Assembly (NCBI RefSeq): GCF_004210375.1 | Contig: NC_134825.1 | Span: 4,464,001 to 4,528,000 of the forward strand | DNA from: Tachypleus tridentatus | Taxonomy: Eukaryota > Arthropoda > Merostomata > Xiphosura > Limulidae | Reading direction: 5' to 3' | Length of the DNA stretch: 64,000 bases | Part shown: positions 35,740 to 48,869 of the stretch, one piece after another | Position numbering within the stretch: position 1 is the first letter of the stretch | How the letters are laid out: every line of letters starts with the position of its first letter | Translations under genes and position numbers: made by a program | Notes under the pieces: generated by a model | The model's database searches: none | The model's input: only the letters and a program-made list of their open reading frames with translations | What the model was told of the DNA's origin: nothing

Positions 35740-35799
35740 TTGGACTGTGTGGATTGGTGAAAAAAGGGAAGTGGGTCGATGTGGAACAGGAGTCTCACC
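35740..35799 (-). CDS. PLEKHA5/6/7-like gene, short exon with frame conflict
   Basis: Acceptor catgactaatttattcaag lies above 35,799 and the strong donor CCAA|gtaagc lies at 35,740. The upstream exon (47,496) leaves one base, giving GGT GAG ACT..., i.e. ...INE-GETPVPHRPTSLF. The exon contains a run of seven T on the coding strand (A at 35,760-35,766). With seven T the tail reads FTNPHSP and the next exon meets a stop at once. With six T it would read SPIHTVQ and join THRKTL in frame. The sequence as given is therefore one base too long, by assembly error or mutation. Phase-0 entry keeps the exon open but does not match the upstream exon. Confidence 0.6.
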
Positions 35800-35928
35800 T
35801 TGAATAAATTAGTCATGTGGTTGAAGAATCATAAAAACAAGCATTATCAATGATAATTTATTTCTGCCAAAAGTTATCATTTCCATAAATTAAATTCTAG
35901 AGTGTTTACAAGTTATATATATATATAA
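35800..35928 (-). other. Intron sequence before the 68-bp array
   Basis: Short intron stretch containing the acceptor of the 35,740-35,799 exon. Nothing else was recognised. Confidence 0.45.
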
Positions 35929-37640
35929 GTAGTCAAGAAGGCTAGGCATACACAAAACCACTTATCAGAACTGTGGGTAAAATCTAATATATATAAATAG
36001 TCAAGAAGGCTAGGCACACACAAAACCACTTATCAGAACTGTGGGTAAAATCTAATATATATAAATAGTCAAGAAGGCTAGGCACACACAAAACCACTTA
36101 TCAGAACTGTGGGTAAAATCTAATATATATAAATAGTCAAGAAGGCTAGGCACACACAAAACCACTTATCAGAACTGTGGGTAAAATCTAATACGTATAA
36201 GTAGTCAAGAAGGCTAGGCACACACAAAACCACTTATCAGAACTGTGGGTAAAATCTAATACATATAAGTAGTCAAGAAGGCTAGGCACACACAAAACCA
36301 CTTATCAGAACTGTGGGTAAAATCTAATACATATAAGTAGTCAAGAAGGCTAGGCACACACAAAACCACTTATCAGAACTGTGGGTAAAATCTAATATAT
36401 ATAAATAGTCAAGAAGGCTAGGCACACACAAAACCACTTATCAGAACTGTGGGTAAAATCTAATACATATAAATAGTCAAGAAGGCTAGGCACACACAAA
36501 ACCACTTATCAGAACTGTGGGTAAAATCTAATACATATAAGTAGTCAAGAAGGCTAGGCACACACAAAACCACTTATCAGAACTGTGGGTAAAATCTAAT
36601 ACATATAAGTAGTCAAGAAGGCTAGGCACACACAAAACCACTTATCAGAACTGTGGGTAAAATCTAATACATATAAGTAGTCAAGAAGGCTAGGCACACA
36701 CAAAACCACTTATCAGAACTGTGGGTAAAATCTAATATATATAAATAGTCAAGAGGCTAGGCACACACAAAACCACTTATCAGAACTGTGGGTAAAATCT
36801 AATACATATAAGTAGTCAAGAAGGCTAGGCACACACAAAACCACTTATCAGAACTGTGGGTAAAATCTAATACATATAAGTAGTCAAGAAGGCTAGGCAC
36901 ACACAAAACCACTTATCAGAACTGTGGGTAAAATCTAATATATATAAATAGTCAAGAAGGCTAGGCACACACACAAACCACTTATCAGAAATGTGGGTAA
37001 AATCTAATATATATAAATAGTCAAGAAGGCTAGGCACACACAAAACCACTTATCAGAACTGTGGGTAAAATCTAATGCACATTATAAGTAGTCAAGAAGG
37101 CTAGGCACACACAAAACCACTTATCAGAACTGTGGGTAAAATCTAATATATATAAATAGTCAAGAAGGCTAGGCACACACAAAACCACTTATCAGAACTG
37201 TGGGTAAAATCTAATATACATATAAGGCTAGGCACATACAAAACTACTTATCAGAACTGTGAGTAAAATCTAATACATATAAGTAGTCAAGAAGGCTAGG
37301 CACACACAAAACCACTTACCAGAACTGTGGGTAAAATCTAATATACATATAAGGCTAGGCACATACAAAACTACTTATCAGAACTGTGAGTAAAATCTAA
37401 TACATATAAGTAGTCAAGAAGGCTAGGCACACACAAACCACTTACCAGAACTGTGGGTAAAATCTAATATATATAAATAGTCAAGAAGACTAGGCACACA
37501 CAGAACCACTTATCAGAATTGTGAGTAAAATCTAATACATATAAGTAGTCAAGAAGGCTAGGCACACACAAAACCACTTACCAGAACTGTGGGTAAAATC
37601 TAATATACATATAAGGCTAGGCACACACAAAACTACTTAC
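35929..37640. repeat. 68-bp minisatellite, about 25 units
   Basis: Unit approximately 'agtagtcaagaaggctaggc' plus 'acacacaaaaccacttatca' plus 'gaactgtgggtaaaatctaa' plus 'tacatata', period 68 bp. Towards the right end shortened units without 'agtagtcaagaa' occur (near 37,225, 37,345 and 37,610). On the minus strand each unit has 'ttttacccacag' followed by TTCTG. In a few right-hand units (near 37,318, 37,441, 37,579 and 37,637) the next bases are 'gtaagt', giving acceptor- and donor-like motifs five bases apart. Confidence 0.95.
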
Positions 37641-39076
37641 CAGAATAAATGAACCTTATACTAAAGTAATACTTAAGTATTTAAAGACATGTGGTTTTCA
37701 AATTTATAAAATGTGAAATATGTTGGAACAGTAATAATATAAAATTGTGTATCAATTAAGATGTCTTTATGACAACAGACATTAAAACAAAGAATATGTC
37801 AGTTCTAACTTTAAAGTTCACAAGTCTATACTTCCTAATAAAGAACATTCTTTTAAAATACAAGAACTAATCACAAACAAAGACAGATGTATAAATGGTG
37901 TCATAACTACTGATTGATTTTCATAGAAGAGGTTTGCTGTAAATGTGTTAAGTAACATACCTCTCCCCCTCAAACATACCCCTCCCCCTCAAACATACCT
38001 CTCCCCCTCACAGACAACAGTTTCAATTACTTTGTACTACTGAGTCTTGAGAAATTTCTGTTAGTCTAATTTTAAAATTTTAATAAACCTGTAACATCCT
38101 ATGATTTGAGCGCATCTTATATCATGGCATTTCAGCCCGTATTCCTTTCAAGTTAGTACAGCAAAAGTATGGATATTAAGATTTCTGACAGGCATATTAA
38201 TAAATATCTAGCCATGAGTGCATAACAGGCATTTCTTCACACATCAAGTTCTAAGGTTTGGTGTTTTAAAATGATTTATAACACAAAATTTATGCTGTCT
38301 CTGGGAAAAACATTTTTCCATGTATTAGAATTTGAAATTATGAAAATAAAATAAGTTCTTACCTTTAAAGAATATATATGATAGATACAATGCATGTTCT
38401 ATCTTGTATCATTTATAATCATATAATTTGGAACATTATAATGGCCTCTAGCAAATTCAGACAATACGAGATATTTTATTTTTAAAACTTTCCAACATTA
38501 CTCCAACCAATACATTTAATGTATTCTTAATTATTACATAGTCAAAAACTTACAGTTGAAATTATGTAACCTTATTTTTGTTACAGTACAATGTGTTCAA
38601 TAACCCTGTTTTAAACTATTTCAAATAAACTTTATTACATATACTAGAAGGAATGAATGAATTCTATTTAAATATATGAAGAAAAGATTATGTTATTAAA
38701 TATGCTGTAAAACAGTGACTAAATATTAATAGTGAATATAAGATAAAGGTGTGCATTAAATGACATTAGTTAGTGATAAGAATAATAAATAACATGTGTA
38801 GGCTACATGCAATTAAAAAATGAAACATACACCAACTGAATATGAAAAACAAAAGGTCTAGTATAAAAAACTTTAAGGATACAAATCAAGAATATAAATA
38901 ACCAGAAAATTAAACTTGTGTTAGTTTGATGCCAGAAAAATACACTAAAACCATAACACAAAATAATGTTAAAGGGCAAAATATCTATTAGTCCATCACT
39001 GCTGTGTCATCTAGTGAACTCAACTAAAACTATAAGATAAATAAATTTAAAAATATATAAAACAAAAATCTTAAAG
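37641..39076 (-). other. Intron sequence with a small CT-rich triplication
   Basis: AT-rich intron. At about 37,956-38,015 a 19-base motif 'aacatacctctccccctcaa' is repeated three times. No exon with matching phase was found, though a donor-like TTTAAAG|gtaagaac occurs near 38,370. Confidence 0.45.
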
Positions 39077-39190
39077 CTAATTTTTATCATTCATGTAGTT
39101 ACCAAGTTTGTTATGAAACTCACTTAAATTTACTGCCTCTACAACATCTGAAGGCAGCCTATTCCAAAGGCACCCTGCTATAAAAATAAT
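39077..39190 (-). pseudogene. C-terminal fragment of a CR1/L2-like retrotransposon
   Basis: The minus strand reads AGCLWNRLPSDVVEAVNLSE, then FHNKLGNYMNDKN and a TAG stop at 39,077. The L-W-N-x-L-P-x-x-V-V-x-A ... F-x-x-x-L pattern is the conserved tail that follows the reverse transcriptase in many non-LTR retrotransposons. Nothing recognisable of the enzyme itself remains upstream, so this is a 5'-truncated remnant. The fragment stops about 160 bp short of the 54-bp array. Confidence 0.65.
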
Positions 39191-39339
39191 ATTGTCTGTC
39201 AATTATAAAAATAATAGATCTGTTCATTAATTGATTAGCAAATACCACTAATAACCCAGTTTTACTAAAAAGGTGTTACATGTTTGACCTAAGACAGTTC
39301 ACAAATGAACTAATAAACACACTGAAAATAAAATACCAT

Positions 39340-42300
39340 TTAAAAGAGCTGTACATGATGGCAACAAACCTAAGTTACAACAACTGATACAATTTAAAAG
39401 GGCTGTACATGACGGCAATAAACCGAAGTTACAACACCTGATACAATTTAAAAGGGCTGTACATGATGGCAATGAACCTAAGTTACAACAACTGATACAA
39501 TTTAAAAGGGCTGTGCATGATGGCAATGAACCTAAGTTACAACAACTGATACAATTTAAAAGGGCTGTGCATGATGGCAATGAACCTAAGTTACAAAACT
39601 GATACAATTTAAAAGGGCTGTACATGATGGCAATGAACCAAAGTTACAACAACTGATACAATTTAAAGGGCTGTGCATGATGGCAATGAACCGAAGTTAC
39701 AACAACTGATACAATTTAAAAGGGCTGTGCATGATGGCAATGAACCGAAGTTACAACAACTGATACAATTTAAAAGGGCTGTGCATGATGGCAATGAACC
39801 GAAGTTACAACAACTGATACAATTTAAAAGGGCTGTGCATGATGGCAATGAACCGATGTTACAACAACTGATACAATTTAAAAGGGCTGTGCATGATGGC
39901 AATGAACCGAAGTTACAACAACTGATACAATTTAAAAGGACTGTACATGATGGCAATGAACCGAAGTTACAACAACTGATACAATTTAAAAGGGCTGTAC
40001 ATGATGGCAATGAACCGAAGTTACAACAACTGATACAATTTAAAAGGGCTGTACATGATGGCAATGAACCGAAGTTACAACAACTGATACAATTTAAAAG
40101 GGCTGTACATGATGGCAATGAACCAAAGTTACAACAAATGATACAATTTAAAAGGGCTGTGCATGATGGCAATGAACCGAAGTTACAACAACTGATACTA
40201 TTTAAAAGGGCTGTGCATGATGGCAATGAACCGAAGTTACAACAACTGATACAATTTAAAAGGGCTGTACATGATGGCAATGAACCTAAGTTATAACAAC
40301 TGATACAATTTGAAAGGGCTGTGCATGATGGCAATGAACCTAAGTTACAACAACTGATACAATTTAAAAGGGCTGTACATGATGGCAATGAACCTAAGTT
40401 ACAACAACTGATACAATTTAAAAGGGCTGTACATGATGGCAATGAACCTAAGTTACAACAACTGATACAATTTAAAAGGGCTGTACATGATGGCAATGAA
40501 CCAAAGTTACAACAACTGATACAATTTAAAAGGGCTGTGCATGATGGCAATGAACCTAAGTTACAACAACTGATACAATTTAAAAGGGCTGTACATGATG
40601 GCAATGAACCTAAGTTACAACAACTGATACAATTTAAAAGGGCTGTGCATGATGGCAATGAACCTAAGTTACAACAACTGATACAATTTAAAGGGCTGTA
40701 CATGATGGCAATGAACCAAGTTACAACAACTGATACAATTTAAAAGGACTGTGCATGATGGCAATGAACCTAAGTTACAACAACTGATACAATTTAAAAG
40801 GGCTGTGCATGATGGAAATGAACCTAAGTTACAACAACTGATACAATTTAAAAGGGCTGTACATGATGGCAATGAACTGAAGTTACAACAACTGATACAA
40901 TTTAAAAGGGCTGTACATGATGGCAATGAACCAAAGTTACAACAACTGATACAATTTAAAAGGGGTGTGCATGATGGCAATGAACCGAAGTTACAACAAC
41001 TGATACAATTTAAAAGGGCTGTGCATGATGGCAATGAACCGAAGTTACAACAACTGATACAATTTAAAAGGGCTGTACATGATGGCAATGAACCTAAGTT
41101 ACAACAACTGATACAATTTAAAAGGGCTGTACATGATGCCAATGAACCGAAGTTACAACAACTGATACAATTTAAAAGGACTGTGCATGATGGCAATGAA
41201 CCTAAGTTACAACAACTGATACAATTTAAAAGGGCTGTACATGATGGCAATGAACCAGAAGTTACAACAACTGATACAATTTAAAAGGGCTGTGCATGAT
41301 GGCAATGAACCTAAGTTACAACAACTGATACAATTTAAAAGGACTGTACATGATGGCAATGAACCTAAGTTACAACAACTGATACAATTTAAAAGGTCTG
41401 TGCATGATGGCAATGAACCTAAGTTACAACAACTGATACAATTTAAAAGGGCTGTACATGATGGCAATGAACCTAAGTTACAACAACTGATACAATTTAA
41501 AAGGGCTGTACATGATGGCAATGAACCAAAGTTACAACAACTGATACAATTTAAAAGGGCTGTGCATGATGGCAATGAACCTAAGTTACAACAACTGATA
41601 CAATTTAAAAGGGCTGTAAATGATGGCAATGAACCTAAGTTACAACAACTGATACAATTTAAAAGGGCTGTACATGATGGCAATGAACCGAAGTTACAAC
41701 AACTGATACAATTTAAAAGGACTGTGCATGATGGCAATGAACCTAAGTTATAACAACTGATACAATTTAAAAGGGCTGTGCATGATGGCAATGAACCTAA
41801 GTTACAACAACTGATACAATTTAAAAGGACTGTGCATGATGGCAATGAACCTAAGTTACAACAACTGATACAATTTAAAAGGGCTGTACATGATGGCAAT
41901 GAACCGAAGTTACAACAACTGATACAATTTAAAAGGGCTGTGCATGATGGCAATGAACCTAAGTTACAACAACTGATACAATTTAAAAGGACTGTACATG
42001 ATGGCAATGAACCTAAGTTACAACAACTGATACAATTTAAAAGGTCTGTGCATGATGGCAATGAACCTAAGTTACAACAACTGATACAATTTAAAAGGGC
42101 TGTACATGATGGCAATGAACCTAAGTTACAACAACTGATACAATTTAAAGGGCTGTACATGATGGCAATGAACCAAAGTTACAACAACTGATACAATTTA
42201 AAAGGGCTGTGCATGATGGCAATGAACCTAAGTTACAACAACTGATACAATTTAAAAGGGCTGTAAATGATGGCAATGAACCTAAGTTACAACAACTGAT

Positions 42301-45300
42301 ACAATTTAAAAGGGCTGTACATGATGGCAATGAACCGAAGTTACAACAACTGATACAATTTAAAAGGACTGTGCATGATGGCAATGAACCTAAGTTATAA
42401 CAACTGATACAATTTAAAAGGGCTGTGCATGATGGCAATGAACCTAAGTTACAACAACTGATACAATTTAAAAGGACTGTACATGATGGCAATGAACCTA
42501 AGTTACAACAACTGATACAATTTAAAAGGGCTGTGCATGATGGCAATGAACCTAAGTTACAACAACTGATACAATTTAAAAGGGCTGTGCATGATGGCAA
42601 TGAACCTAAGTTACAACAACTGATACAATTTAAAAGGGCTGTGCATGATGGCAATGAACCTAAGTTACAACAACTGATACAATTTAAAAGGGCTGTACAT
42701 GATGGCAATGAACCGAAGTTACAACAACTGATACAATTTAAAAGGGCTGTGCATGATGGCAATGAACCTAAGTTACAACAACTGATACAATTTAAAAGGG
42801 CTGTGCATGATGGCAATGAACCGAAGTTACAACAACTGATACAATTTAAAAGGACTGTGCATGATGGCAATGAACCTAAGTTACAACAACTGATACAATT
42901 TAAAAGGGCTGTGCATGATGGCAATGAACCTAAGTTACAACAACTGATACAATTTAAAAGGGCTGTGCATGATGGCAATGAACCTAAGTTACAACAACTG
43001 ATACAATTTAAAAGGGCTGTGCATGATGGCAATGAACCTAAGTTACAAAACTGATACAATTTAAAAGGGCTGTACATGATGGCAATGAACCAAAGTTACA
43101 ACAACTGATACAATTTAAAAGGGCTGTGCATGATGGCAATGAACCTAAGTTACAACAACTGATACAATTTAAAAGGGCTGTGCATGATGGCAATGAACCG
43201 AAGTTACAACAACTGATACAATTTAAAAGGGCTGTGCATGATGGCAATGAACCGAAGTTACAACAACTGATACAATTTAAAAGGGCTGTGCATGATGGCA
43301 ATGAACCGAAGTTACAACAACTGATACAATTTAAAAGGGCTGTACATGATGGCAATGAACCGAAGTTACAACAAATGATACAATTTAAAAGGGCTGTGCA
43401 TGATGGCAATGAACCGAAGTTACAACAACTGATACTATTTAAAAGGGCTGTGCATGATGGCAATGAACCGAAGTTACAACAACTGATACAATTTAAAAGG
43501 GCTGTCCATGATGGCAATGAACCTAAGTTATAACAACTGATACAATTTGAAAGGGCTGTGCATGATGGCAATGAACCTAAGTTACAACAACTGATACAAT
43601 TTAAAGGGCTGTACATGATGGCAATGAACCTAAGTTACAACAACTGATACAATTTAAAAGGGCTGTACATGATGGCAATGAACAAAAGTTACAACAACTG
43701 ATACAATTTAAAAGGGCTGTGCATGATGGCAATGAACCTAAGTTACAACAACTGATACAATTTAAAAGGGCTGTACATGATGGCAATGAACCAAAGTTAC
43801 AACAACTGATACAATTTAAAAGGGCTGTGCATGATGGCAATGAACCTAAGTTACAACAACTGATACAATTTAAAAGGGCTGTACATGATGGCAATGAACC
43901 TAAGTTACAACAACTGATACAATTTAAAAGGGCTGTGCATGATGGCAATGAACCTAAGTTACAACAACTGATACAATTTAAAGGGCTGTACATGATGGCA
44001 ATGAACCGAAGTTACAACAACTGATACAATTTAAAAGGACTGTGCATGATGGCAATGAACCTAAGTTACAACAACTGATACAATTTAAAAGGGCTGTGCA
44101 TGATGGAAATGAACCTAAGTTACAACAACTGATACAATTTAAAAGGGCTGTACATGATGGCAATGAACCGAAGTTACAACAACTGATACAATTTAAAAGG
44201 ACTGTACATGATGGCAATGAACCTAAGTTACAACAACTGATACAATTTAAAAGGGCTGTACATAATGGCAATGAACCGAAGTTACAACAACTGATACAAT
44301 TTAAAAGGGCTGTGCATGATGGCAATGAACCTAAGTTACAACAACTGATACAATTTAAAAGGGCTGTGCATGATGGCAATGAACCTAAGTTACAACAACT
44401 GATACAATTTAAAAGGACTGTGCATGATGGCAATGAACCTAAGTTATAACAACTGATACAATTTAAAAGGGCTGTGCATGATGGCAATGAACCTAAGTTA
44501 CAACAACTGATACAATTTAAAAGAGCTGTGCATGATGGCAATGAACCTAAGTTACAACAACTGATACAATTTAAAAGGACTGTACATGATGGCAATGAAC
44601 CTAAGTTACAACAACTGATACAATTTAAAAGGGCTGTGCATGATGGCAATGAACCTAAGTTACAACAACTGATACAATTTAAAAGGGCTGTACATGATGG
44701 CAATGAACCTAAGTTACAACAACTGATACAATTTAAAAGGGCTGTACATGATGGCAATGAACCAAAGTTACAACAACTGATACAATTTAAAAGGGCTGTG
44801 CATGATGGCAATGAACCTAAGTTACAACAACTGATACAATTTAAAAGGGCTGTAAATGATGGCAATGAACCTAAGTTACAACAACTGATACAATTTAAAA
44901 GGGCTGTACATGATGCCAATGAACCGAAGTTACAACAACTGATACAATTTAAAAGGACTGTGCATGATGGCAATGAACCTAAGTTATAACAACTGATACA
45001 ATTTAAAGGGCTGTGCATGATGGCAATGAACCTAAGTTACAACAACTGATACAATTTAAAAGGGCTGTGCATGATGGCAATGAACCTAAGTTACAACAAC
45101 TGATACAATTTAAAAGGGCTGTGCATGATGGCAATGAACCTAAGTTACAACAACTGATACAATTTAAAAGGGCTGTGCATGATGGCAATGAACCTAAGTT
45201 ACAACAACTGATACAATTTAAAAGGGTTGTGCATGATGGCAATGAACCGAAGTTACAACAACTGATACAATTTAAAAGGACTGTACATGATGGCAATGAA

Positions 45301-46400
45301 CCTAAGTTACAACAACTGATACAATTTAAAAGGGCTGTACATAATGGCAATGAACCGAAGTTACAACAACTGATACAATTTAAAAGGGCTGTGCATGATG
45401 GCAATGAACCTAAGTTACAACAACTGATACAATTTAAAAGGGCTGTGCATGATGGCAATGAACCTAAGTTACAACAACTGATACAATTTAAAAGGACTGT
45501 GCATGATGGCAATGAACCTAAGTTATAACAACTGATACAATTTAAAAGGGCTGTGCATGATGGCAATGAACCTAAGTTACAACAACTGATACAATTTAAA
45601 GAGCTGTGCATGATGGCAATGAACCTAAGTTACAACAACTGATACAATTTAAAAGGACTGTACATGATGGCAATGAACCTAAGTTACAACAACTGATACA
45701 ATTTAAAAGGGCTGTGCATGATGGCAATGAACCTAAGTTACAACAACTGATACAATTTAAAAGGGCTGTACATGATGGCAATGAACCTAAGTTACAACAA
45801 CTGATACAATTTAAAGGGCTGTACATGATGGCAATGAACCAAAGTTACAACAACTGATACAATTTAAAAGGGCTGTGCATGATGGCAATGAACCTAAGTT
45901 ACAACAACTGATACAATTTAAAGGGCTGTAAATGATGGCAATGAACCTAAGTTACAACAACTGATACAATTTAAAAGGGCTGTACATGATGCCAATGAAC
46001 CGAAGTTACAACAACTGATACAATTTAAAAGGACTGTGCATGATGGCAATGAACCTAAGTTATAACAACTGATACAATTTAAAAGGGCTGTGCATGATGG
46101 CAATGAACCTAAGTTACAACAACTGATACAATTTAAAAGGGCTGTGCATGATGGCAATGAACCTAAGTTACAACAACTGATACAATTTAAAAGGGCTGTG
46201 CATGATGGCAATGAACCTAAGTTACAACAACTGATACAATTTAAAGGGCTGTGCATGATGGCAATGAACCTAAGTTACAACAACTGATACAATTTAAAAG
46301 GGTTGTGCATGATGGCAATGAACCAAAGTTACAACAACTGATACAATTTAAAAGGGTTGTGCATGATGGCAATGAACCAAAGTTACAACAACTGATGCAA
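39340..46400. repeat. Giant 54-bp minisatellite, about 130 units
   Basis: Unit approximately 'gctgtgcatgatggcaatga' plus 'acctaagttacaacaactga' plus 'tacaatttaaaagg', period 54 bp. Because 54 is divisible by three, the plus strand reads HDGNEPKLQQLIQFKRAV over and over and the minus strand reads LLNCISCCNLGSLPSCTA. Long frames result on both strands (up to 346 codons on the minus strand). They are cut by 53-bp units ('atttaaagggctg') and by 'aagttataac', which makes a TAA. Most variation is at synonymous-looking and non-synonymous sites alike. It lies in an intron and I judge it non-coding. Confidence 0.96.
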
Positions 46401-46409
46401 TTCTTAGAA

Positions 46410-47495
46410 ATTCTCCTGAAACTTCTGGAAGAAATATTCCAGTCTTTATTAGGAAACACTCATAATTAGCTAACCAGAAGCATCAAGTTCACACTCATGA
46501 GAATTAAAATAAATAAAAGTTAAACTAAAAGTACAGTAAGTCAGTCATCCAGGAAGAGCCAGAGTTAGTTTAATCAGTCTGAGCTTCAGTCCCAAATCAG
46601 TCATGGCTGCTCATAAGTTTTAATACCCATTTTACAAACTTAGTAACTTGAATGTGTGAAAATTAGAGGTTTTAGATTCATAATGTTGTAAATTATAATG
46701 AACTGCTTAAACACAATTATACATAACATGTTTGAGTTGGTAATAATGACTGGACATTCCCAATATTAAAATAAACACTACTTGTAACTCAGTAATAGTT
46801 TATTGATAACCTGTAGAAATTTAATTTTTCTTTTCACCAACAAAAACAACTCATTAATAAATGAAAGATATCACAGAGAATTGTGAATGCAATTTTGTGA
46901 AGAATTTTGAGATGGCAGCAGCTTTCAACACTGTAAATGTACTATGTTTGATGCTGTCACAAAAAAAACAACACAAGTTACATCTCAACAACTGTCCAAG
47001 TTAACCATCAATATTAGAAAATTATATTTTGATGTTTAGCACTTTAATGTGATAACTTAGTTAGGTACACGTGAGGAGAGTTTACAATACTGAATGTTGA
47101 AAAGTCTTTCTCAATGCATAACAGTTATATGCAATTCAAAATACAATACCCAGCTCTTCTGAAACGTCAAACAATTTCTCTGTCTTTTTACATATTTGAT
47201 TCATATAAAGCATATTTTTAAGTCATCTTGATAAGTTTAACTCTGGACAGGAGTTTCAGCATATTTATGTTGGGCTATAATGGTTTCTTAAATTAGCATC
47301 CAATCTAATGACAGTAAAGGCACATGCACCAAAACATTTTATCTTTCCTAATTCCATCAACAAAGACAACTGTATTTAGAAATTATGAACTATATTGATG
47401 GAATTTTGAGTTCATAATTCTGAAATGGAAAGTAGTCTAATATGACAAACAACAGATAATTGTTCAATTATAAAACTTCACAATAACTGACTAAC
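46410..47495 (-). other. Intron sequence, nothing recognised
   Basis: AT-rich intron between the 54-bp array and the exon at 47,496. No mobile element was recognised. Confidence 0.5.
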
Positions 47496-47621
47496 CTTCA
47501 TTAATGTCATCAATCACCCAGACTTCAGCCTCACTACCATAACTAACTTTTTTTGTGTCAGCTGAAGTAAAGTTCCTTCTAGTTTCCTGTTTTTCACTTG
47601 AAGCATCTTTAAGAGGTAGGC
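47496..47621 (-). CDS. PLEKHA5/6/7-like gene, internal exon
   Basis: Acceptor tatttgataaag lies above 47,621 and donor GAAG|gttagt lies at 47,496. The exon is 126 nt, phase 1 in and out. The upstream exon supplies G, making GGC (Gly), after which the frame reads LPLKDASSEKQETRRNFTSA, DTKKVSYGSEAEVWVIDDIN, E. The other two frames contain stops. The sequence is hydrophilic, with an acidic/hydrophobic end (EVWVIDDINE). I do not recognise this part as conserved across PLEKHA proteins; its assignment rests on phase and order. Confidence 0.8.
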
Positions 47622-48869
47622 CTTTATCAAATAAAAATTAACTTTATCTTAGTGTTTCTCCTTTTTATTTTAAAATTACAATTCTAGAGACTTTTGATGT
47701 AAAGTTTTAATCAATTTGTCAAAAGAATACATTAAAAACTGGAGTCACTCTAACACTAAACTGTAGTAAGTTAAGAATAATATAGAACTAAAGTAAAATA
47801 AAACATGGTAAAAACAATGAGTGATAAGTAGCAAATTAAAAAATTTTAATTTACAATTAGTGTAAACTGACAATAATGGCAAATATGGCTGGTATATGTG
47901 TAGTACTTAGGCTGTGGTTATTTCTTTTTTGACAAAATTTAGATTAATTAACAGCCTCTGCAAAAACCTACACAATGAATTAAATGCAGTGGGAATAACT
48001 CTGTCAAAAAAAACCTTATAGACTTTGAAGTGTGTGTTAAAAGTTTAGTCATTTAATTACAAAACAAAAAGAAGTCAAATGACAACAGATAATAATTTGT
48101 ATTTCATTATTTAACTGTAATTAATTCAAAAACTTGTATCTCGTTGTCTTCATCTTAAGATGAAGGAACAAAAGATGACACTTGAATTTTTAACAAGCAC
48201 CAAAACTAATTTTAATGAACAAAATTAAAACAAAACTGAATACTTCAGTGCTGAAGGGTGGACATGTAGGATGCCACCTTACTATTGGATAGGTTATAGT
48301 ATAATTCTGATTGGATCACAGACTGTTTCAGTACATTATTACATATAGGAGTGGGAGTTTCATTCAGAGCTTTGAGATATGCAGAAAAGTTTGGGACAGT
48401 AGCGTGAGGTATTAACTGTGCATTCTGTGAAAACGTACAACTGTTTCAAAGTAGCATGTAGCAAGAATAATCATAACAACAACAAAGATATAGCAGTATA
48501 AAAACAATAGTAACAAATACGTAAAGTGAGATGTAAGACGTTATACAAAAAAAATATGTAGAAAAAGTGTTTTGTGACATGTAATAAAAACAATAATGAA
48601 AAAATGTTGAATGATATGTAGCAAGAGCAACCATAATGAACATGTACAATATGATGTAGCAATTAATGTAGAACTAGAGTCTAAAGTAACATGTAATAAG
48701 GTGAGAACTAACGTGTAAAGTTTGAACATACATGTAGCAAGTCAAAAAAGTTGAACATACATGTAGCAAGTCAAAACTTGTTTATAAAATGCCAAACAGT
48801 AAAAACAACAATATGTACAGTGAGGTGTAGTAAAGTATCCTTCATGTAACACAGTAACAGACACAAGGA
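47622..48869 (-). other. Intron sequence, nothing recognised
   Basis: AT-rich intron. Around 48,440-48,790 short motifs such as 'acatgtagcaag' recur irregularly. No exon was seen. Confidence 0.45.

Noticed and set aside
37638..37657. 20-nt micro-exon before a gtaagt donor (minus strand)
   Set aside because: It would correct the phase arithmetic of the 35,740 exon, but in that phase its second codon is TAA.
39340..46400. Many long reading frames on both strands of the 54-bp array as genes
   Set aside because: They arise because the unit length is divisible by three. Units vary without codon bias, 53-bp units and TAA variants interrupt them, and both strands are equally open.
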